Assembly (NCBI GenBank): GCA_963674835.2
Contig: CAXXKC010000003.1
Coordinates: 2,728,001-2,792,000 of the forward strand
Length of the DNA: 64,000 nt
Source of the DNA: G963674835 sp963674835
GTDB taxonomy: Bacteria > Planctomycetota > Planctomycetia > Pirellulales > Thermoguttaceae
Direction of reading: 5' to 3'
A program made the translations under genes and the position numbers. This document shows positions 17,928 through 25,632 of the stretch, one piece after another; position 1 is the stretch's first letter, and each line of letters opens with the position of its first letter. A model generated the notes under the pieces. That model was given only the letters and a program-made list of their open reading frames with translations. It was not told the origin of the DNA and ran no database searches.

Positions 17928-19319
17928 ATGAGCTATGACCGCGTGAAGCAAGCTTGGGAAGGCACTGGTACTGACACGATGGCGCTCGGCACCGACGCAC
18001 CGACGGGATTCCGAAGGCTCGCCGACATCGTGCCCGATGGTGGTCAGTTCGACTACGCCATTGTCGACCAGTCGGCCTCCCAGTGGGAAATCGGCACCGG
18101 CATCTACTCATCGTCCGCGGGCACGCTGACTCGCCAGAAGATCTACGCCAGCAGTACCGGCGGCAGCAAGGTCGATTTTGCGGCGGGCACCAAGTACATC
18201 TTCGGCACGATCCCGGGAACAAAGTGGATCCTTTCGAACCTCACGCTCTGCGTCTCGTCGGCGGGAAGCGACACCACCGGCGACGGCACGAGCGGCGCCC
18301 CGTGGGCGACCGTTAACAAGGCTCTCTGCTGGCTCGCCGACAAGTGGATTTCGACGAATGCCGTTGTCACAATAGCGATCGGAGACGGCGCACTGAACAT
18401 CTCGTCTCCGATCACCGTCGACCATCCTTGCGGAGGCCAGATCAACATCGCGGGCCAGAACACCTATTCGGTCAACATGACGAGCGTACAAAGCTCGTCC
18501 GGAACGGCTGGCGCGTGGTCCGTCGTCATCAACCTCAGCGACGTGTCTCACATCGCAAACGACGACTACGTCAACATCATTGCGGCCACCGGTGGTACGC
18601 GACCCGAGATGATCGAAGGTTGCTGGGCCGTCACGAACGTAGATTCTGCGAACAGCCGAATCACCGTCGCGACCACCAACCACTACCTTGCGGCGCCCAG
18701 CGGCGCTGTGTCGGCTTCCGTGCTCGTGCTCAAGGCGCGGATCGTGGCGACCAACTGCAGCGGGTTTGTCATCAACGGTCCGTTGGGGCTCCTCGACAAG
18801 TTGGCGATCGTTGGCGACGGGGCCGCCGGCCGGGCAGGACTCGACCTTCTCTTCAATGTCTCGACACGCGCCTGCTCGCTCGTGCTCGGCGACGTCGGAT
18901 TCAACCATTGGAGCACCGGTATCGCCTCGTGGGGCACCAATCGTGTCACGGCAACGCCCACGTCCAGACCGTGCGTCGGCAACTGTACCACCGGCATCCA
19001 CTCGTCGTTCGCAAGCGCCGTCATGCTCCCAAACGGTTCGACCGTCGCCGGCTGCAGCGTTGGACTGCTCGCCTCGTACATGGGAACGATCTACCTCTCT
19101 ACGGGCACGGTCACGGGTTGTTCGACGTACGGGCTGCGCGCAAGCTCCGTGGGAATGAACCAAGTCTACAGCGGTAAGCTCACTGGAAACAGCGTAGGTG
19201 CTTACGCCTCTGGCAAAGGTTACAACTACCTCGGGGCGGCGTCGTTCTCCTCCAACGCGACCGACATGAGCCCCGCCGCCAATTATGACGGCAACGAAGG
19301 CGGATTCAACGATACCTGA
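17928..19319 (+). CDS. Phage tail fibre / spike with beta-helix
   Basis: The 463-aa protein starts with a phage tail-fibre N-terminal motif (MSYDRVKQAWEGTGTDTMAL, then IVDQSASQWEIGTGIYSSSA, TLTRQKIYASSTGG, AAGTKYIFGTIPG). It continues as a repetitive Gly/Ser/Thr/Val-rich domain of right-handed beta-helix type, opening with VSSAGSDTTGDGTSGAPWAT. The first 100 residues probably attach to the tail and the rest binds a host glycan. It starts 13 bases after the previous stop with GAGGG upstream. No catalytic residues could be assigned. Confidence 0.75.
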   Translation: MSYDRVKQAWEGTGTDTMALGTDAPTGFRRLADIVPDGGQFDYAIVDQSASQWEIGTGIYSSSAGTLTRQKIYASSTGGSKVDFAAGTKYIFGTIPGTKWILSNLTLCVSSAGSDTTGDGTSGAPWATVNKALCWLADKWISTNAVVTIAIGDGALNISSPITVDHPCGGQINIAGQNTYSVNMTSVQSSSGTAGAWSVVINLSDVSHIANDDYVNIIAATGGTRPEMIEGCWAVTNVDSANSRITVATTNHYLAAPSGAVSASVLVLKARIVATNCSGFVINGPLGLLDKLAIVGDGAAGRAGLDLLFNVSTRACSLVLGDVGFNHWSTGIASWGTNRVTATPTSRPCVGNCTTGIHSSFASAVMLPNGSTVAGCSVGLLASYMGTIYLSTGTVTGCSTYGLRASSVGMNQVYSGKLTGNSVGAYASGKGYNYLGAASFSSNATDMSPAANYDGNEGGFNDT

Positions 19320-19447
19320 ACAAGTCCGCGCAAGAAGCAAGTCGGCCGCGGCAATGACGGCCCACGGTATCTTGTCGGATTACGTTCTGTTGGTCGCCGT
19401 CGAGCACCGCAGACAGACCCAGGAACAGGCCGAAGTGGGATAACGCA

Positions 19448-20395
19448 ATGCTGGGATACCATGCGATCAGCCAATATGCGATCAGCCAATACGCCGAGCG
19501 TGGGCTTCTCACCGCCGGCGCGCGGCGGGGACGGCGCACGGTTTCCATAGGCCTTGCCTGCCGCCTCGACCTCGAGCATTCCCTGGCTCGCGGCCTGCGA
19601 AGCCTATGGAAATCGTTGCCCGACTCCCGCGGCGTTTCTTGGTATGACCTCGGCCCGAACGGCGTCCGCGGTATGCTCAATGGCATGACGCCTTCCGATT
19701 CCTGGATCGCCACACCGCGCGGCATCGCCCTGGGCTTCGACGGCACCGATGACTACGTCACCATGGGCGTTGCACCGCCTTTGGACCTCCGTACCGGCAA
19801 CGCCACGCTAATGGCCTGGGCACAGTTCTCTCAGGTGCAGCCCGACATGGATGGAACAGACCATGTTTCCGCCATTTGCGGCAAAGGGTGCCTCGGGAAC
19901 AGCGTGGGCCACGGACTGATCGTACGCAACGACACGATCCGTTACCAGGTACGGTATGGGGCTTCGGCCCAGCTCGAAGCCGTCTCCGATACCACGCTCT
20001 GCGACGGAAAATGGCATCACGTCTGTGGCACCCTGGATCGCTCGTCGGCAACGGGTGTTCGCCTCTACGTCGATGGAATCCTACAATCGGCTACCGCCGA
20101 CGCAACGCCGTCGTCCGGGATCGATCTGGCCAACAGCCTCCCCTTCGCCATCGGAGCCCGCTACGACACCTCCTGGGACTATCACTTCTTGGGTCGTCTC
20201 GACGACATCCGGTTCTGCGCGAGTTGCCTATCCGCGGCCGAGGTGCGATCGGCGTATCACGACAGCGCGATGGCGCACTATGCCATGTTGCGGCGACCGC
20301 GATCCCGGCGCCTGGCGACGATCGAGCCGTCTCCGCTGCCTCCACCCATTGCCGGCACCATCCCGTGGCACTTGCTTCTTCAAAGGGCCGTGTGA
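19448..20395 (+). CDS. LamG / concanavalin-like carbohydrate-binding phage protein
   Basis: The 315-aa protein has a C-terminal two-thirds with LamG (laminin-G-like jelly-roll) features: ALGFDGTDDYVTMG, ATLMAWAQFSQ, CDGKWHHVCGTLDR, VRLYVDGILQ and FLGRLDDIRFCASCLSAAEV. This fold binds glycans and is common in phage adsorption proteins and planctomycete surface proteins. The N terminus carries a tandem duplication (HAISQYAISQYAE) encoded by a 15-bp DNA repeat. It follows the tail fibre after 128 bases and probably belongs to the adsorption apparatus. Confidence 0.7.
   Translation: MLGYHAISQYAISQYAERGLLTAGARRGRRTVSIGLACRLDLEHSLARGLRSLWKSLPDSRGVSWYDLGPNGVRGMLNGMTPSDSWIATPRGIALGFDGTDDYVTMGVAPPLDLRTGNATLMAWAQFSQVQPDMDGTDHVSAICGKGCLGNSVGHGLIVRNDTIRYQVRYGASAQLEAVSDTTLCDGKWHHVCGTLDRSSATGVRLYVDGILQSATADATPSSGIDLANSLPFAIGARYDTSWDYHFLGRLDDIRFCASCLSAAEVRSAYHDSAMAHYAMLRRPRSRRLATIEPSPLPPPIAGTIPWHLLLQRAV
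19463..19492 (+). repeat. 15-bp tandem duplication inside the LamG gene
   Basis: Two copies of gcgatcagccaatay (19463-19477 and 19478-19492) differ only in the last base and encode AISQY twice. This could be a replication-slippage product. Confidence 0.8.
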
Positions 20396-20445
20396 TGGAT
20401 GCCCGTCGATTCCGAGCATTCCTGCGGCACCCACACGCGAACCTC

Positions 20446-20492
20446 GTGGCCTAAAAACTGCAATTGAAAATCCGTCGACCGAGCGCTAAGCT
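20446..20492 (+). promoter_or_regulatory. Repeated phage-block promoter, copy 2
   Basis: GTGGCCTAAAAACTG (20446-20460), TTGAAA (20464-20469), 17-bp spacer, TAAGCT (20487-20492), then GCACCACATG. All spacings match copy 1 at 17307. The ATG of the downstream gene is at 20500, about 7 bases after the -10 box, which predicts a leaderless or nearly leaderless transcript. Confidence 0.6.
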
Positions 20493-20499
20493 GCACCAC

Positions 20500-20685
20500 A
20501 TGACCACGACACTCCAGCACACGCCTGTCAACGAGCGCCAAATCGGCCAACTCCACTCGGCGTTGCAGCAGGCGCTTCACGAGGCGCTCCAGCGTGGATT
20601 TCACGGCAGCGTCGAGCTGGAGTTGAGTGTCCAGGACGGCACCATTCAGCAGATCCGGCGGCGGGTGGAGAGAGTCGAAAGGTAA
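20500..20685 (+). CDS. Small DUF2292-like protein
   Basis: This 61-aa protein has a helical N-terminal half and a C-terminal strand pattern (GFHGSVELELSVQDGTIQQI, then RRRVERVER) that resembles DUF2292/YezD-type proteins (GSV... DG.. VQIE..EK.R). Function is unknown. The ATG at 20500 is chosen because it immediately follows the promoter-like -10 element; the longer frame from 20464 would begin inside the -35 box. A terminator-like hairpin follows at 20734. Confidence 0.55.
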   Translation: MTTTLQHTPVNERQIGQLHSALQQALHEALQRGFHGSVELELSVQDGTIQQIRRRVERVER

Positions 20686-20733
20686 CAATCAGACGGGTAT
20701 CGGAAGAGCCTGCCGACGCAGGTATCCAGAAGA

Positions 20734-20774
20734 GCCCATCAGCGAACCATCGCGGTCGCTAGTGGGCCTTTTTT
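20734..20774 (+). terminator. Terminator-like hairpin before the prohead protease
   Basis: A 12-bp stem (20734-20745 with 20756-20767, containing one G-U and one mismatch) is followed by CTTTTTT (20768-20774). It is preceded by GGTATCC at 20721. It shares overall design with the element at 8812-8860, but the stem sequence differs. The protease ribosome binding site (GAGGA, 20781) follows directly, so it could act as an attenuator. Confidence 0.7.
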
Positions 20775-20792
20775 GTTGACGAGGACCAAAGC

Positions 20793-21740
20793 ATGAATGA
20801 AACCCTTCAGGAATTCGTCGATTCGCGCGGCGTGGCCGTGCGGGTTGACCGCGAGCTGGGAATCCTACGAGGCGCAAAGATCCTCGGTCTCCAGTCGCGC
20901 AACGGACGCCGCTACCTTCCCGAAGCCATGGCCAAGGCCGCCGGACTCTACGCCGGAGCCAGGGTGAATGTGAACCACCCCAAGGGCAATCCGGCCGGGC
21001 CGCGCGATTACCAGGATCGCATCGGCGTCATCCGCGAAGTGGTCGTCCGCGACGACGGTCTCTTCGCCGACTTCCACTTCAATCCCAAGCACTTGCTCGC
21101 CGAGCAGCTCCTCTGGGATGCAGAACATGCCCCGGAGAACGTCGGTTTCTCGCACAACGTTCTGGCGCGCACGGCGCAGCAGGGCGACCAGACGGTCGTC
21201 GAAGACATCCTCCGCGTGCAGAGCGTCGACCTGGTGGCCGATCCCGCCACGACACGCGGCCTGTTCGAGGGTACCGACGGCACGCCATCCCCCGAGACCC
21301 AGCAACAGGTCCTCGAAGGGCTCACCGTCCAGCAACTCAGGCAACACCGTCCCGAGCTGATCCAAGAGGTTCTCGCCGAACAGGACGGCGAGCTTCAGCG
21401 TCTCCGTGCCGAGCTGCAACAGCTTGAGGAAGCGGAAACGGCGCGGCAGCAACGTGCTCAGATGAAGCGATTGCTCAGCGAGTTTCAACTGCCCGATCCG
21501 GATTCGCGAGATCCCAAGGCCCGCGCAATCGTCGGTCCACGATTCGTGGACCAGTTGTTGGCCTCGCCCGACCAGCAAGCCATGCGTGAGCTGGTCGAAG
21601 AACGCGCCCGGCTTGTCCGCGCTTCCGGCGGCGGAACTCCGCAAGTCATGTCGGCCGGCAGCCCGTTGTCGCGCGAGCAAAGCCTCATCGATCCCGCACA
21701 CGGAGCCGACGCCAAAACGTTCGTCAAAGCCATCACCTGA
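20793..21740 (+). CDS. Prohead protease with scaffold-like C terminus
   Basis: The 315-aa protein has an N-terminal prohead-protease-like domain (INGRRYLPEAM-like opening SRNGRRYLPEAM, His in VNVNHPKGNP, DRIGVIREVVVRDDGLFADF, Ser in NVGFSHNVLAR, and SVDLVADPATTRGLF near residue 150) and a long glutamine/glutamate-rich coiled coil (about residues 175-240) expected of an internal scaffold. It should help assemble and mature the capsid. GAGGA lies 8 bases before the ATG. It is upstream of the decoration and capsid genes, the normal order. Confidence 0.75.
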   Translation: MNETLQEFVDSRGVAVRVDRELGILRGAKILGLQSRNGRRYLPEAMAKAAGLYAGARVNVNHPKGNPAGPRDYQDRIGVIREVVVRDDGLFADFHFNPKHLLAEQLLWDAEHAPENVGFSHNVLARTAQQGDQTVVEDILRVQSVDLVADPATTRGLFEGTDGTPSPETQQQVLEGLTVQQLRQHRPELIQEVLAEQDGELQRLRAELQQLEEAETARQQRAQMKRLLSEFQLPDPDSRDPKARAIVGPRFVDQLLASPDQQAMRELVEERARLVRASGGGTPQVMSAGSPLSREQSLIDPAHGADAKTFVKAIT

Positions 21741-21764
21741 CTGCAACAACTCCCAAAGACAGCC

Positions 21765-21835
21765 GTAGGGTGGGCCGATCGCAGCGAGTCCCACCACCAC
21801 TAACCACGATCCACTACCCACCATCCACTACCCAC
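21765..21835 (+). repeat. REP-like element plus 13-bp direct repeat
   Basis: The sequence gtagggtgggcc...gtcccacc (21765-21795) can pair through ggtggg/cccacc and resembles a repeat often seen between genes of environmental planctomycetes. It is followed by two copies of atccactacccac (21809-21821 and 21823-21835). It fills the 115-bp gap between protease and decoration genes. Confidence 0.55.
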
Positions 21836-21855
21836 GACTCCTTGGAGTACCCGAC

Positions 21856-22341
21856 ATGAGCGACACGATGCGTTGGAGATACGGCGACACCAATCCGGTG
21901 GTCGCTGCCGTCGATTCCGCGACCGTCATTGAAATCGGCGACTTGGTGTTTCAGGATACCGACGATGCCAAACCGGCGTCCGCCCAGGCAGATCAGGGCA
22001 CCGAGACCGCCAACCAGGAGCTGTTCGTCCACAGTTTCCTCGGCGTGGCCATGCAGCGAAGCAGCGCCGGCCAAACTGATGCCGTACGTGTCGCCTCGAC
22101 CGGCGTTTTTGAACTCGACTGTGCCAGCAGTACGTTCGAGTTGGGCGATCTGGTGGGGCTTCAGGAAGACGCCTCGGGAGAATCGCTCCGGAGCCAACTG
22201 GTGACGAAGGTCACCGACCCTCGCTACGCCGTCGGCCGAGTCGCCAAACGGGTCCCCGTCGCCGCGACTTCCGTGCTCGTCGACATCCGCTCCACCATCA
22301 TGACCGGTGGCGTCCAGGGAAGCTGGCCCAGCGGCGTGTAA
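21856..22341 (+). CDS. Head decoration protein, DUF2190-like
   Basis: The 161-aa protein has the pattern of small capsid decoration or stabilisation proteins: VIEIGDLVFQD near residue 25, SFLGVAMQRSSAG, VRVASTGVFELDC, FELGDLVGLQED and YAVGRVAKRVP. The repeated G-D-L-V elements suggest a beta-barrel of the DUF2190 type. GGAG precedes the ATG. It lies between prohead protease and major capsid, where such genes normally are. Confidence 0.65.
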   Translation: MSDTMRWRYGDTNPVVAAVDSATVIEIGDLVFQDTDDAKPASAQADQGTETANQELFVHSFLGVAMQRSSAGQTDAVRVASTGVFELDCASSTFELGDLVGLQEDASGESLRSQLVTKVTDPRYAVGRVAKRVPVAATSVLVDIRSTIMTGGVQGSWPSGV

Positions 22342-22424
22342 CGCGCCCGACGTGCTGCACCATGCGGTGCCCGTTCCAACGGATCATTCGCACATCCCGT
22401 TCCATTTTTGCAAGGAGTCTTTCC

Positions 22425-22715
22425 GTGGCAACCATCAAGTATCGAGAACTCCGGCGGCGCTACGAGCTCGACGGTGCGGACAAGACGGTCCAACACCTCT
22501 CCGAAGCGCTGGCCCAGAAGCAGTTGCGGCCCGACGATTTCAGCCTGCGCGACCTGGCCGAGTCGCTCGTACCCGACGGACATCACTGGGTCCGCATGCT
22601 CGATCCCCGCAATTCCGGCAGTGTCGGGCTTCTGGAAGCCGGCGAGGGCGTCGACGTCACCGCGTTCCTCAACGTCGCGGGCCAGTTATTGACGGTCGCA
22701 GAAGTAGTGAACTGA
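22425..22715 (+). pseudogene. Major capsid protein, 5' fragment (IS-interrupted)
   Basis: A GTG start at 22425, with AGGAG 7 bases upstream, opens 88 codons of capsid sequence ending NVAGQL at 22688. The frame then runs into the IS element for nine more codons and stops at 22713-22715. The interrupted sequence continues at 23791 with IYSKILEAY; joining the two across the TA target gives GQLIYSKILEAYTQEAF, the normal motif of HK97-fold capsid proteins of this type. Together 88 and 308 codons give a 396-aa protein, a usual size. Confidence 0.85.
22689..22710 (+). repeat. IS630 left terminal inverted repeat
   Basis: The 22-bp left end begins ttgacggtcgcag directly after the target TA. It matches the right end at 19 of 22 positions. 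Confidence 0.88.
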
Positions 22716-22742
22716 TTTACAGGTCGGTTCGTATGGGTATGC

Positions 22743-23761
22743 ATGGGACGAACACTTGGAACCAAGGCGGAGCAAGAAGCTCGGCGTGTCGCAGCCGGCC
22801 GGCTTCTTCTGGCCGGCAGCAAGAGCATCGACGTGGCTTGCGCTTTGAATGTAGCGACCTCGTCGGTTGGGCGATGGAAAGCGATTGTCCAATGCCAAGG
22901 CCTCGAAGGCCTGCGGACCAAGTCGCCCACCGGGCGACCACCCAAGTTGCCCAAGGCACGATTGAAAACGCTCACACGCATCCTTCTCAAGGGCGCCCTG
23001 GCTGCCGGATTTTCGTCCGATCTGTGGACCGGGAAACGCGTCGCTCAAGTCATTCGCCAAAGATTCAACGTCGACTACCATCCCCATCATGTGCTGAAGA
23101 TCCTCCGGCAACTGACCCTAACACTGCAAAAACCGCAGCGTCGAGCACGACAACAAGACCCCGACGCACTGGAGCGTTGGCGAAACGTCGAGTGGCCGCG
23201 GATAAAAAAGGGGCGGCCCGTTGGCGTCGGCCGATAGTGTTTTTGGACGAATCCGGCTTCCTGCTTCAGCCGACCGTCCGTCGAACCTGGGCACCATCGG
23301 GGCGGACGCCCATCTTGGTCGAATCGGCCCGGCGTGATCGACTCTCGGCGATCGGAGCCTTTTCGATTTCGCCTCTTCGCCGACGAATGGACTTCTTTTT
23401 TCAGTTGCACGGCCGCAACATCGACACGTCGCTTCTGATCGCGTTCCTGCGTAGCCTGCACCGTCGTTTTCGGCGTCGGCTTGTGCTCGTCTGGGACAAT
23501 CTCCCTGCCCATTTCAAGACGGCCAAGTATTTCGCGATCAAGCATCCGTCTTGGTTCCGCTTCGAACCCTTGCCGTCCTACTGTCCCGAGTTGAATCCGG
23601 TGGAAGGCGTGTGGAGCTACGTCAAACACGGGTGCCAAGCCAACTTCGCGCCCACCGACGCCCACCATCTCCGCCAACAAACCACCCATTCCCTGTCGTC
23701 TCTCCGCCGCAATCAGAATCTCTTGCCCCGTTTCCTCGAACACACAAAACTCCTGCTCTAA
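22743..23761 (+). CDS. IS630-family transposase, made by -1 frameshift
   Basis: The first frame (22743 to about 23210; it would stop at 23237) encodes the HTH DNA-binding half (SIDVACALNVATSSVGRWKA) and the helical linker. The second frame, -1 relative to it, encodes the catalytic half with the DDE residues in FLDESGF, VWDNLPAHF and LNPVEGVW (spacing of about 35 between the last two). The frames meet at an A6G slippery site (23204-23210). The fused product would be about 339 aa, normal for IS630. The stop codon TAA (23759-23761) overlaps an ATG at 23761. All catalytic residues appear intact, so the element may be active. Confidence 0.88.
23204..23210 (+). promoter_or_regulatory. Programmed -1 frameshift site (A AAA AAG)
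   Basis: The heptamer is in phase as ATA AAA AAG in the first frame. A -1 slip yields KKGAARWRRPIVFLDESG and leads straight into the catalytic half. A short GC-rich stem (cggcc / ggccg) can form just downstream. Confidence 0.75.
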
Positions 23762-23766
23762 TGGAC

Positions 23767-23788
23767 TCACTACTTCTGCGACACTCAG
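23767..23788 (+). repeat. IS630 right terminal inverted repeat
   Basis: The 22-bp right end finishes at the second target TA (23789-23790). Its complement begins ctgagtgtcgcag. Confidence 0.88.
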
Positions 23789-23790
23789 TA

Positions 23791-24717
23791 ATCTACTCGA
23801 AGATCCTCGAGGCGTACACCCAAGAGGCCTTCGTCGTCTCCAAGCTGGTCGACGCGATCCCCACCCGCCTCGACGGCGAGAAGATCCCCGGCATCGGCCC
23901 CATTGGTGACGCCGCGACCGAAGTGCATCCCGGTATGCCGTATCCAAACGTCGGGTTCGGCGAAGACTATATCGAGACGCCTTCCACCACCAAGCACGGT
24001 CTGATCGTGCCGGTCACCAAGGAGGCGATCTTCTTCGACCGCACCAACCTTGTCCTCAGCCGCGCCGCCGAGGTGGGCGAAATGCTCGGGTTGAACAAGG
24101 AGAAGCGACTCATCGACGTCGTGATCGGCGCCATCAACAACTACAAGTGGAAGGGAACGTCCTACCAGACCTACTATGCTGCCGGCGACGACGGCCCCTG
24201 GGTCAACGAGCTGGCCGACCAGGAACTGGTCGATTGGACCAACGTCGACGCCGCCGAGCAACTGCTCGCCGAGATCCTCGATCCCAACACCGGCGATCCC
24301 GTGCTCATTCAGCCCAACGCGGTCCTCGTCATGCCGGCTTACCGCCACGCGGCCAATCGCGTCTTCCGTGCCACGGAGATCACCTTCGGCGCGGCCGACT
24401 CGGCCACCGCAACCACCGCGGCCAACCCGCTTAGCGGCTACCAGGTCGTCGACAGCCGGCTCGCCTATCGCCGCATTCTCGCTTCCGGTGTCTCCGCCGA
24501 CGAAGCGAAGCAGTGGTGGTTCCTCGGCGATTTCCGCCGCGCGTTCGCCTACATGGAGAACTGGCCGATCACCGTAACCCAATCGCCCTCCGGCAGCGAG
24601 GCCGACTTCAACCAGGACATCGTCGTCCGCTTCAAGGCGAGCGAGCGCGGTGCCGCCGCCGTGCTCAATCCTCGCTATATCGTCAAGTGCACCGGTCCCG
24701 TCAGCAGCGGTGCGTAG
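23791..24717 (+). pseudogene. Major capsid protein, 3' fragment
   Basis: These 308 codons carry most of the HK97-fold capsid protein: IYSKILEAYTQEAFVVSKLV, PTRLDGEKIPGIGPIG, a central VTKEAIFFDRTNLVLSRAAE and a C-terminal NPRYIVKCTG. An in-frame ATG at 23761, inside the IS end and overlapping the transposase stop, could allow translation of an N-terminally truncated protein. With the IS in place no full-length capsid protein can be made. Confidence 0.85.
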
Positions 24718-24785
24718 CATTTCCGTCTCGGAACGCCGCGTGCGGGAGTTTCCAGACAACTGACCGATCCATGCCACCCCCAACT

Positions 24786-24821
24786 CCGGCCCCTCTCCCG
24801 CAATCGAACCAGAGGGGCCGG
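24786..24821 (+). terminator. Hairpin after the capsid gene
   Basis: A perfect 11-bp stem (ccggcccctct / agaggggccgg) with a 14-nt loop lies between the capsid gene and the gene at 24851. There is no T-run, so it may stabilise or partly terminate the capsid mRNA. Confidence 0.5.
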
Positions 24822-24850
24822 GTTGGGCATTCGCCGGGGAGAATCACTTC

Positions 24851-25453
24851 ATGGCCAGTCGAGGACAGTCGCTGACGATCGCCTACGTGGCGTGGGATAC
24901 CACGGCCAATGCCGGCGCGACCGGCGATACATTCAACCACACGCTTCGTTGGATCAAGGACGGCACGCCCACCACGCTGGGACATGCTCCCGAAGAGGTC
25001 GATGCCGTCAACGCCCCGGGCGTGTACAAGGTCGTGCTCTCCGGCGGCGAGTGCACCTGTGATCTGGGCGTGCTCGTCGGCGCGAGCAGCACGTTGGGGG
25101 TCGTGCTCTTGCCGGTAACGGTCAGCTTCGAGCAGCTTCCAGCCGCTCCCGCCGGAACGCTCGGCGGACTGCCGACGGTCGACGCCAGCAACAACATTCA
25201 CGGGCTGCAGTCGGCCGTCGCGCTCAGCACCGCGGAGCGCAACGAAGTGGCCGACGCCGGTTTGGCCCGCAGTGTGGCCAACGTCGAGTCCGGCGCCGCC
25301 GAACATTCGCTGACCACGGTCGTGCTGGCCATGCTCGAGAGCTCCATTAGTGGCAACACCTGGACCATCAAGCGTACCGACGGTGCCGCCACCCATGCGT
25401 TGAAGACAGTCACTCGCGACCCCTTCGCACAACCAGTCACGGGAGTTGAGTGA
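24851..25453 (+). CDS. Putative virion protein
   Basis: The 200-aa protein has an N-terminal beta-sandwich pattern (LTIAYVAWDTTANAGATGD, then GVYKVVLSGGECTCD) and a C-terminal segment (NTWTIKRTDGAATHALKTVT) that resembles the closing strands of phage minor structural proteins. GGGGAG is 9 bases before the ATG. Its stop overlaps the next start. No family name can be given. Confidence 0.55.
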   Translation: MASRGQSLTIAYVAWDTTANAGATGDTFNHTLRWIKDGTPTTLGHAPEEVDAVNAPGVYKVVLSGGECTCDLGVLVGASSTLGVVLLPVTVSFEQLPAAPAGTLGGLPTVDASNNIHGLQSAVALSTAERNEVADAGLARSVANVESGAAEHSLTTVVLAMLESSISGNTWTIKRTDGAATHALKTVTRDPFAQPVTGVE

Positions 25454-25632
25454 TGAGCGGATTCCGCGATCTCCTCGCCCTCGTGCTGGGCTGGAAGGCC
25501 AGTCGCTCCCTACGTTCCTACTACCGAGTCGACGCCGGCCAGGTGCACGTCCCCGGCATACAACAAGGCACGCAGCGCGCGGCCGGACTCATTCACACGA
25601 GCGGTTCCATAGCAGGTCAGATCCATGGCTGA
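25453..25632 (+). CDS. Very small phage protein with G-x-(V/I)-H-x-x-G repeats
   Basis: This 59-aa protein has a hydrophobic N terminus (GFRDLLALVLGWKAS) and a tail of degenerate repeats (GQVHVPG, GLIHTSG, GQIHG). The ATG overlaps the upstream TGA; a GTG at 25450 is also possible. Position in the chain of overlapping structural genes supports that it is expressed. Function unknown. Confidence 0.5.
   Translation: MSGFRDLLALVLGWKASRSLRSYYRVDAGQVHVPGIQQGTQRAAGLIHTSGSIAGQIHG

Larger units (their letters stand above)
22689..23788 (+). mobile_element. IS630-family insertion sequence in the major capsid gene
   Basis: The 1,100-bp element is bounded by 22-bp terminal inverted repeats (22689-22710 and 23767-23788, 19 of 22 identical, core tcgcagaagtagtga) and flanked by a TA dinucleotide on each side (22687-22688 and 23789-23790), the target duplication typical of IS630/Tc1-mariner elements. 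It encodes a DDE transposase in two frames. Removal of the element and one TA leaves CAGTTAATCTAC, which restores the capsid reading frame. No second copy is in the window. Confidence 0.92.

Noticed and set aside
21809..21835. Direct repeats as a possible CRISPR array
   Set aside because: Only two short 13-bp units with a 1-bp gap and no spacers or cas genes; no CRISPR array was seen in the window.
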